Positions 1 to 5,395 of a stretch of DNA of 10,480 bases are shown piece by piece. Source of the stretch: Zymomonas sp. (lineage in GTDB: Bacteria; Pseudomonadota; Alphaproteobacteria; Sphingomonadales; Sphingomonadaceae). The stretch lies in contig JAIYAJ010000224.1 of assembly GCA_027489105.1 (NCBI GenBank), forward strand, positions 1-10,480, written 5' to 3'. A program made the position numbers and the translations under genes. Below the pieces are notes generated by a model. That model saw only the letters and a program-made list of their open reading frames with translations, ran no database searches and was not told where the DNA came from. Each line of letters starts with the position of its first letter. The stretch's first letter is position 1.

Positions 1-1458
1 CGCACTGAGGATGCCCGAGCGCGTCGACCGGCTGTCGAGGCCGAGCGCGCTGAACCCGCCTTTGAAGCTGGCGTTGAGCGGCCCCGCCGGCAGGTCGAGC
101 AGCGGGCCGTTTGCGACCAGCTGGATGTCGCCGCTGTCGGAGGTCGAACGCGCCCGGTCGACGATCCGGCTGTCGAGATAGCCGCCGCCAATCGGCCCGA
201 AGGGATTGACCGACGCATCGCCCGCAAGGATCGCGCCCTGCAGGTCGGTCAGGTCATAGCCGCGCCAGGTGCGAGTGCGGCTGACGACATGGTCGTAATT
301 GCCGGTCAGCGACAGCTTCCACTTCGCCACATCCTTGTCGAGCGAGAAGCCGAGATGGCCGGTCCAGCCCGAACTGGCTTGGGTCAGCGGGTCATTGCCG
401 AGATAGCGCAGCAGCGAGACGTCGGTGCCGAAGGGCGAGAAGGGGTTGGACGCCGGCAGCTGCAAGGCCGAACCTGGCAGGCCGCGCAGGCTGTCGCTGT
501 CCGAGATGTTGAGATTGGCGTTGAGCGTCGCCGCGACGGTGTCGAGGATCGTGCGCGAATAGACGCTGTTGACGTCGAGCGTCCGGGTGCGCGGGCGGAT
601 CGTTCGGAAGCGGCCGACATCGCTGCTGTTCGGGCGGTTGGCGCCAGCGACGAAATCGGACAGCGCCGGAGCGCCGGACGCCGCATTGGCGGGGACGCCC
701 GCCACGGTGACGGGCTGACCCGCGAGGATGCTGAGCGCCGGATCGATCTCGGCCCCGCGCGTCGCCGCCTCGACATTGCCGACCGCATCGAAGCTGCGCC
801 CGCTGCGCGAGATCAGGTTGCGCTCCGCCTCGGTGATGGCGGCGCTCTCCTCATATTCGAGATTGACGTTGAGCCGCTGGTCGCGGCGGATGTGGAGCAG
901 GTTGATCTCGGCTTCGCCGGTTCCAGCACCGCCCCGCGTCGAGAGCCCGCCCTCCACTTCGCCCGTAATCGCACGGAAGCGGCGGCGGAGAACGATGTTC
1001 ACCACCCGCTGGTTGGCGCTATAACCATATTTGAGCGCGACCTCCTCGGGCAGGATGTCGACGCGCTCGATCGCCTCGGTCGGAATGTCGCGTATCTCGC
1101 GGAAGCCCGAAATCCGGCGGCCGTTGAGCAGGGTCACCGGCTGCTCGCCGCCCCGCCCCTGCCCGCTGCGGGTCTGGGGCGCCAGTTCGTCGAGCAATTC
1201 GGCGATCGAATTGACGCCCAGCGCGCGAACATCGCCGCCGTTCAGCTGCTGGATCGGGGGGATGTCCCCCGTCACGGCGCCGCGCTGGCGCTGGCCGGTC
1301 ACCAGGATCGGGTTGCTATCCTCATAATCGGCTTCGTCGCCGGCCTCGGCGGAGCGATTTGCGACGCTGGATGGAGCAGACTGCTGGGCCGGGGCGACAT
1401 CCGCCACCGCCAGCGCAAGCCCCAAAGCCGCCATGCTCCCAGACCCCAACCGAACCAT
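1..1458 (-). CDS. TonB-dependent outer-membrane receptor, N-terminal 486 residues (3' end outside window)
   Basis: This gene runs leftwards off the window, so only the signal peptide, plug and first part of the barrel are visible. It should sit in the outer membrane and import a ligand using TonB energy. The start is the ATG whose first base is 1458. An in-frame stop lies 15 codons upstream with no ATG between, and GGGAG lies 12 bases before the ATG. A TTG two codons upstream is an alternative start. Residues 1-24 form a signal peptide ending APA before QQ. A TonB-box-like segment PILVTG lies at 50-55. The plug carries TLLNGRRISGF (109-119) and, around 131-158, IERVDILPEEVALKYGY followed by QRVVNIVLR. 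It therefore lacks the usual VEVLRGPQG-LYG sequence and uses a variant seen in some sphingomonad receptors. Beta-strand-rich, Asn/Ser-rich barrel sequence follows. The ligand is unknown. The family call is firm, the start less so. Confidence 0.9.
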   Translation of the reverse strand, partial: MVRLGSGSMAALGLALAVADVAPAQQSAPSSVANRSAEAGDEADYEDSNPILVTGQRQRGAVTGDIPPIQQLNGGDVRALGVNSIAELLDELAPQTRSGQGRGGEQPVTLLNGRRISGFREIRDIPTEAIERVDILPEEVALKYGYSANQRVVNIVLRRRFRAITGEVEGGLSTRGGAGTGEAEINLLHIRRDQRLNVNLEYEESAAITEAERNLISRSGRSFDAVGNVEAATRGAEIDPALSILAGQPVTVAGVPANAASGAPALSDFVAGANRPNSSDVGRFRTIRPRTRTLDVNSVYSRTILDTVAATLNANLNISDSDSLRGLPGSALQLPASNPFSPFGTDVSLLRYLGNDPLTQASSGWTGHLGFSLDKDVAKWKLSLTGNYDHVVSRTRTWRGYDLTDLQGAILAGDASVNPFGPIGGGYLDSRIVDRARSTSDSGDIQLVANGPLLDLPAGPLNASFKGGFSALGLDSRSTRSGILSA

Positions 1459-1626
1459 GCTCAAAATCTGCTCCCATGCCGAATGCTGTTCGTCCTCTTA
1501 GCGACGGTTTCTGACGGGAAATGTCAGTCCTGCAACATAGGTAAGGGTTCAGGCCATTGTTTCGCTTTCGATGCCGTGATCCATAGTTTACTTTACGGCA
1601 AGGCGTGCTGCAGGGGTGCCACCGCG
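1459..1626. promoter_or_regulatory. Divergent intergenic region between TonB receptor and hybrid kinase
   Basis: This 168-base gap must hold the promoters of two genes transcribed away from each other. It is visibly more AT-rich than the flanking coding sequence. It contains a short inverted repeat, CTGAC (1511-1515) and GTCAG (1523-1527) separated by 7 bases, which could be an operator. I could not identify a convincing -35/-10 pair for either gene. A purine-rich AGGGG at 1612-1616 lies 10 bases before the kinase ATG and is its likely ribosome binding site. Confidence 0.45.
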
Positions 1627-3189
1627 ATGTTCGAGATGCTTCGGGAATTGGCCAGCGGCCGTTACGCGCCGCATGGCTATTGCCTCCTATGGGACCCCTG
1701 GCTGGTCTGGACGATGGCGGTTTCCGATGTGCTGATCGCGCTCGCCTATTTCTCGATCCCGGTGGCACTGGTCTTCTTCGTTCGTCGGCGCCGCGACGTC
1801 GCCTTTGGCGGGATCTTCTGGCTCTTCGCCCTGTTCATCACCGCCTGCGGCCTGACCCATCTGGTGGCACTGTGGAATCTCTGGAATGGCGCCTATGAAC
1901 TGGAGGCGCTGGTCAAGGCGGTCACCGCGATCGCCTCGGTACTGACGGCGATCATCTTGTGGCCGCTGCTCCCCAAGGCTATCGCGCTTCCCTCGCCCGC
2001 CAAGCTCCGCGCCGCCAATGCAGCGCTGCGCGAGGAGATCGTCCAGCGCGAGAAGGCCGAAGCCGCGCTCGTCCAGTCGCGCAAAATGGAAGCGATGGGC
2101 CAGCTGACCGGCGGCATCGCCCATGATTTCAACAATTTGCTGCAGGTCGTCGGCGGCAGCCTCGACCTGATCAGTGCGCGCTCGCGTGGCGACGAGCGTC
2201 TGCAGCGGCTGAGCGGTTTGGCCCTGGCCGCGCTCGAACGCGGCCGGCGCCTGACGAGCCAGCTCCTGTCCTTTTCGCGCATCCAGCGGATCGAACTGCG
2301 AACCGTGCGCCTCGACGAGATGCTTGTCGGCCTCAAGGAACTGCTCGCACGGACGATCGAACCCGCCATCACCCTCGAATTCCGAACCGAAGAAGCGCCG
2401 GAAGCGGTGCTGACCGATGCGGTCCAGCTCGAACTTGCCTTGCTCAACCTGGCCCTGAACGCCCGCGACGCGATGCCAGAGGGCGGGCGCCTGACAATCA
2501 CCGTCGAGGGCGTCTCGATTACCGGCCGCGACGACATCGCCGACGGCGATTATGCGGCGATCAGCGTGGCCGACACCGGCACCGGCATGGACGAAGTCAC
2601 GCTGTCGCGCGCCTTCGAGCCCTTCTTCACGACCAAGGCGATCGGCAAGGGCTCGGGCCTGGGGCTGAGCATGGTGTTCGGCATGGCCCGACAGAGCGGC
2701 GGGACGGTGACGATCGCGTCCGAACTGGGCGAGGGGACCAAGGTCACCATTTGGCTGCGCCAGGTCCCCCCCGCGGCCACTGCCGACATGGAGCAACGCA
2801 GGGCGACGGACGTTCAGGCCGAGGGCTTGCAAGGTCTCCGCGTCCTCGTCGTCGATGACGAACCCATCGTTCGCGAAGTGGTGGCCGACATGCTGGCCGA
2901 TCTCGGCTGCAAGGTGACCGTCGCCGACAATGGCCGCGCGGCGCTGGAGCTGATCGAGCGCGATACGCCGACGGCGCTCGTCCTCGATTTCGCGATGCCC
3001 GACATGAATGGCGCTGAGGTCGCGGAGGCCGCCCTGCGGCTGCATCCGATGATCCGGATCGTCTTCGCAACCGGCTTCGCCAAGTCCGACGCGATCGAGG
3101 CGGTGCTGGGCGACCGCGCGATCGTCCTGCGCAAGCCCTTCTCCCCCAACTCGCTGGCCCAAGCGCTGCGGGCCGCACTTGGCCAGTGA
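1627..3189 (+). CDS. Ethylene-receptor-like hybrid histidine kinase (ETR1-type membrane domain, HisKA, HATPase, receiver)
   Basis: This 520-residue inner-membrane sensor kinase has three membrane helices (about 28-52, 61-83, 93-115) that match the ethylene-binding domain of plant ETR1. D34, Y41, I44, P45, I71, C74 and H78 correspond to ETR1 D25, Y32, I35, P36, I62, C65 and H69 at identical spacing, and K97 corresponds to K91 after a three-residue shorter loop. C74/H78 would be the copper ligands. A short coiled coil (127-157) leads straight into HisKA, with phosphoacceptor H166 in GGIAHDFNN. The ATPase domain has N278 in the N box, DTGTGM from D316, FEPFFTTK and GKGSGLGLS. The receiver has acidic D410/D411, phosphoacceptor D454 and K503 in RKPF. 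The GAF domain of plant receptors is absent. The ATG at 1627 follows AGGGG by 10 bases. Open frame continues upstream, but only antisense to the TonB gene. The architecture is certain. Ethylene or copper binding is inferred from conserved residues. Confidence 0.93.
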   Translation: MFEMLRELASGRYAPHGYCLLWDPWLVWTMAVSDVLIALAYFSIPVALVFFVRRRRDVAFGGIFWLFALFITACGLTHLVALWNLWNGAYELEALVKAVTAIASVLTAIILWPLLPKAIALPSPAKLRAANAALREEIVQREKAEAALVQSRKMEAMGQLTGGIAHDFNNLLQVVGGSLDLISARSRGDERLQRLSGLALAALERGRRLTSQLLSFSRIQRIELRTVRLDEMLVGLKELLARTIEPAITLEFRTEEAPEAVLTDAVQLELALLNLALNARDAMPEGGRLTITVEGVSITGRDDIADGDYAAISVADTGTGMDEVTLSRAFEPFFTTKAIGKGSGLGLSMVFGMARQSGGTVTIASELGEGTKVTIWLRQVPPAATADMEQRRATDVQAEGLQGLRVLVVDDEPIVREVVADMLADLGCKVTVADNGRAALELIERDTPTALVLDFAMPDMNGAEVAEAALRLHPMIRIVFATGFAKSDAIEAVLGDRAIVLRKPFSPNSLAQALRAALGQ

Positions 3190-3202
3190 CGCTTGCAGCC
3201 AA

Positions 3203-3245
3203 GACATTGGCTCCGTGACATTGCCCCCATGACATTCGCAATGTC
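3203..3245 (+). repeat. Three GACATT direct repeats with 14-base period plus one inverted copy
   Basis: GACATT occurs at 3203-3208, 3217-3222 and 3231-3236, exactly 14 bases apart, and its reverse complement AATGTC follows at 3240-3245. The last pair forms a perfect palindrome, GACATT-CGC-AATGTC. The three 14-base units also share a C at position 9 and a T at position 14. The block starts 13 bases after the kinase stop codon and ends 42 bases before the GTG assigned to the AraC-family gene, so it lies where an autoregulatory or pathway-specific operator would be expected. Protein binding is an inference. Confidence 0.6.
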
Positions 3246-3278
3246 CCGGCCTTGATCCCGGCCGCCGGGCGGGACAAT
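3240..3278. promoter_or_regulatory. Inverted repeat upstream of the AraC-family gene (candidate operator)
   Basis: AATGTCCCG (3240-3248) and CGGGACAAT (3270-3278) form a 9-base inverted repeat with one mismatch; the inner seven bases on each side are perfect. The arms are separated by 21 bases. The left arm overlaps the last GACATT/AATGTC palindrome. ATTGTCCC, the exact complement of the right arm, recurs at 4358-4365 in the gap before the hydrolase gene, six bases after the regulator's stop codon. That recurrence suggests a shared regulator site. A transcript hairpin is an alternative reading, but no T-run follows, so it is not a typical terminator. Confidence 0.45.
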
Positions 3279-3287
3279 GCTGCCGGG

Positions 3288-4352
3288 GTGAAGGACTATA
3301 CCCCCTCTCGCCCGGACTCGCGCCTGTCGCCCCCCTCGCTGTCGGCAGCGTCGGTGCGTCCGCTGCTGGCGATGATGGAGGCGAGTGGCCTAGCGCCCGC
3401 CGCCATATTGCGGCGCGCGGCGCTGCCCGCCGGGCTGTTCGATGCGGAACCCGCGACCGCGCTGCGCCTGTCGGACTATTTCCGGATCTGCGAGCAGATG
3501 GCGCTGCAAGGCGGCGACGAGAGCTGCCATGTGTCGCTCCGGCCGCTGATGGTGGGCACGTCGGATCTGGTGCAATCGCGCCTGCGCGGCTGCGCCACGA
3601 TCGGCGAGGTGATGGAGGTGCTGGCGAGCAGCTACAACATCATCCACGGCCACCGCTACAATCAGGTCCAGCGGCGCGGCGGCGGCATCAGCTACATCAT
3701 CGACGATGCCGATTTTCCCTATGCGCTCGATCCGGACGACGCCTTCGTCATCCTCTCGCTCGAATGCCTGCTGGTCTATGTCCACGTCCTGATCGCCTCG
3801 CTGGCGCCGCCGGGCGCGTCGGTCAGGCTGCGGTCGGTTCGCACAAGAGGACCTTCGGGCGAGCGCGGGCATCTCGGCTTCCTCGGAGTGACGATCCGGC
3901 CAGTCGCCGGCGTGTTCGGCCTCGACTATGACAGCGCGACGGGTGCGCTGCCGGCGGCCACGGCCGGCAGCCCGGTCCTGTCCGCGCGGACCATCTATGG
4001 CGGCGTCGCGGACATGCTCGACCGGCTCGACATGATGGCGCCCGACAGCCTCGACATCGTCGCCCGTGTCGAACGCGAACTCGCCGCCGGACGCTTCGAA
4101 CAGGGCGAAGTCGCAGCCGCAATGGGGGTCAGCGTCGCGACCCTCCGCCGCAGGCTCGGCGAAAGTGGCACCGCCTTCCGCGACGTGCGCTCAACCTTCC
4201 TCAACCGTCAGGCCCGTGCCGCGCTTGCGGAAGGGCTCAGCATCGCCGACGTGGCGGAAAGCCTCGGTTTCTCGGACGGAAGAAGCTTCGCCCGCGCCTT
4301 TCGCCAGTGGAATGGCATGGCCCCCGGAGACTATCGCGACACAGCCAGATGA
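3288..4352 (+). CDS. AraC-family transcriptional regulator
   Basis: This is a predicted 354-residue cytoplasmic DNA-binding protein. The N-terminal half (about 20-200) fits the arabinose-binding-like sensor domain found in OruR-type AraC regulators; it contains SVRPLLAMMEASGL near 22-33 and a histidine-rich stretch with NIIHGHRY. The C-terminal 95 residues form the double helix-turn-helix. The first HTH is around 273-293 (EVAAAMGVSVATLRRRL) and the second around 318-341 (SIADVAESLGFSDGRSFARAF), ending with the family signature G-APGDYR. The start is uncertain. GTG 3288 gives the usual family length and leaves the upstream inverted repeat outside the gene. TTG 3252 and GTG 3354 are in-frame alternatives, and none has a good ribosome binding site. 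It lies immediately upstream of, and on the same strand as, the hydrolase-receptor-transporter genes, so it probably controls them and perhaps itself. The effector is unknown. Confidence 0.9.
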   Translation: MKDYTPSRPDSRLSPPSLSAASVRPLLAMMEASGLAPAAILRRAALPAGLFDAEPATALRLSDYFRICEQMALQGGDESCHVSLRPLMVGTSDLVQSRLRGCATIGEVMEVLASSYNIIHGHRYNQVQRRGGGISYIIDDADFPYALDPDDAFVILSLECLLVYVHVLIASLAPPGASVRLRSVRTRGPSGERGHLGFLGVTIRPVAGVFGLDYDSATGALPAATAGSPVLSARTIYGGVADMLDRLDMMAPDSLDIVARVERELAAGRFEQGEVAAAMGVSVATLRRRLGESGTAFRDVRSTFLNRQARAALAEGLSIADVAESLGFSDGRSFARAFRQWNGMAPGDYRDTAR

Positions 4353-4388
4353 GCGAAATTGTCCCATAGAAGTTGATCCGAAGCGTCA

Positions 4389-4416
4389 TCGACAGCGCCC
4401 GCCCCCGGCTTATCCT
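4389..4416 (+). promoter_or_regulatory. Candidate sigma-70-type promoter for the hydrolase operon
   Basis: TCGACA at 4389-4394 matches the -35 consensus at five of six positions. TATCCT at 4411-4416 matches the -10 consensus at four of six, with a 16-base spacer. Transcription would start near 4423, about 44 bases before the hydrolase ATG, and the palindrome at 4429-4443 would fall just inside the transcript. This is pattern matching only, in GC-rich DNA where such matches are not rare. Confidence 0.35.
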
Positions 4417-4428
4417 TTGGGCATGAAA

Positions 4429-4443
4429 GCGGATCATATCCGC
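4429..4443. promoter_or_regulatory. Perfect palindrome GCGGAT-CAT-ATCCGC in the hydrolase leader
   Basis: Two perfect 6-base arms flank a 3-base centre. The palindrome lies downstream of the candidate promoter and ends five bases before the purine-rich ribosome binding site (AGGGAG at 4448-4453, AGGA at 4455-4458). The position suits a repressor operator or a small leader hairpin that affects translation. No regulator can be assigned: AraC proteins usually bind direct rather than inverted half-sites. Confidence 0.4.
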
Positions 4444-4466
4444 GTACAGGGAGCAGGATCGTCTTG

Positions 4467-5381
4467 ATGGCACGCCATCATCTTGTCGTTGCAGCATTGG
4501 CGGCCGCCTGTCTGGCGGGCGCGGGCTTCGCGCATCCGGGCCATGCCGCCGACAGCACAGTGCCCGCTCCGGCGAGCGCCGACAGCTTCCTGACGGTCGA
4601 CGGCGTCCGCTTCCGCCTGCGCGACGAAGGGCCGCGCGACGCACCGGCGATCGTCCTGATCCACGGCTTCACTTTCAGCCTCGACAGCTGGGATGCCTGG
4701 GCGGCGGACCTCTCGCGCGACCATCGCGTGATCCGGTTCGATCTGGCCGGCCATGGGCAGAGCGGCGCCGATCCGCGCCAGCGCTACGATACCGCCACCC
4801 GCGTCCGCCAGCTCGGCCTGCTGCTCGACGCGCTGCGCATCCGGCACGCGATCGTCGCGGGCAACAGCTTCGGCGGCCTCGTCGCGTGGAATTTCGCCGC
4901 AGCCGATCCGAAGCGGGTCGATCGCCTCATCCTCGTCGACAGCGCCGCCTTCTCGATCAACGGCGTGACCGAAAAGCCGGTCCCCGTACCGCCTGCGATG
5001 CGTGCCTATCTGCTCGACCCGAGCCCGGCTGCCGTCGCCTTTTCCGCTGCCGCGATCTTCGCCCATCCCGAGCGGCTGGCCCCGGCGCGGCTCGCCCAGA
5101 TGCGCGCGCTGATCGCCCGCAACGGCCCGGCACTGGTCGCCCATCTCGAGCAGTTCACCCTGCCCGACCCCAAGCCCGCGCTGGCGACCATCAAGGCACC
5201 CACGCTGATCCTGTGGGGACGCGCCGACAAGGTGGTTCCGGTCGCGCAGGCCGGCCAGATCGCAGCGGCGATCCCGGGCTCGAAACTCATCATCTACGAC
5301 GATGTCGGCCACGCCCCCCAGGAGGAGGCCGCCGCCGCCAGCATCGCAGACATCCGCACATTCTTGAACGACAACAAATGA
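4467..5381 (+). CDS. Exported alpha/beta-fold hydrolase (esterase-like)
   Basis: This 304-residue enzyme belongs to the alpha/beta hydrolase superfamily and probably cleaves an ester or related bond in the periplasm. The catalytic triad is visible: nucleophile S134 in GNSFGG, D254 in LWGRADKVVP, and H282 in DVGHAPQEE. The oxyanion-loop motif is HGFT at 66-69. Residues 1-28 look like an export signal: basic start, hydrophobic core, then a region ending HAA. C15 within LAAAC resembles a weak lipobox, so a lipoprotein is a less likely alternative. The ATG at 4467 is preferred to the adjoining TTG at 4464 because AGGA ends 8 bases before it. The stop codon is followed 14 bases later by the TonB-receptor gene, so the two are probably co-transcribed. 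The enzyme may process the compound imported by that receptor. Substrate class (carboxylester, lactone, epoxide or C-C bond) cannot be decided from sequence alone. Confidence 0.92.
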   Translation: MARHHLVVAALAAACLAGAGFAHPGHAADSTVPAPASADSFLTVDGVRFRLRDEGPRDAPAIVLIHGFTFSLDSWDAWAADLSRDHRVIRFDLAGHGQSGADPRQRYDTATRVRQLGLLLDALRIRHAIVAGNSFGGLVAWNFAAADPKRVDRLILVDSAAFSINGVTEKPVPVPPAMRAYLLDPSPAAVAFSAAAIFAHPERLAPARLAQMRALIARNGPALVAHLEQFTLPDPKPALATIKAPTLILWGRADKVVPVAQAGQIAAAIPGSKLIIYDDVGHAPQEEAAAASIADIRTFLNDNK

Positions 5382-5383
5382 CC

Positions 5384-5389
5384 AGGGAG
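5384..5389 (+). promoter_or_regulatory. Ribosome binding site AGGGAG that decides the TonB-receptor start
   Basis: AGGGAG lies 6 bases before the ATG at 5396. This favours that ATG over the in-frame ATG at 5378, which overlaps the hydrolase stop codon and has no comparable purine run. Starting at 5396 also puts the basic residues directly before the signal-peptide core. Confidence 0.75.
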
Positions 5390-5395
5390 ACTCTC

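Noticed and set aside
1557..1587. TTGTTT and CATAGT as a promoter for the hybrid kinase
   Set aside because: The spacer would be 19 bases and both hexamers are poor, so no promoter is claimed.
289..1626. Long plus-strand open frame continuing upstream of the kinase ATG
   Set aside because: It lies antisense to a TonB receptor with a clear signal peptide, plug motifs and barrel. The translation is Arg/Ala/Asp-rich with no domain. Long antisense open frames are common in GC-rich DNA.
1687..3207. 506-residue open frame on the minus strand
   Set aside because: It is the shadow of the hybrid kinase. The plus strand encodes all kinase and receiver motifs in order, while the minus translation is low-complexity and resembles no protein family.
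3256..3268. CCCGG-CCG-CCGGG hairpin as a terminator of the kinase gene
   Set aside because: The stem is only five base pairs, there is no T-run, and it lies inside the larger inverted repeat, which is more simply read as an operator.
4478..4513. Lipoprotein signal (C15 in LAAAC) in the alpha/beta hydrolase
   Set aside because: The -3 position is Ala rather than Leu, and a good conventional cleavage region follows at about residue 28, so an ordinary signal peptide is preferred.
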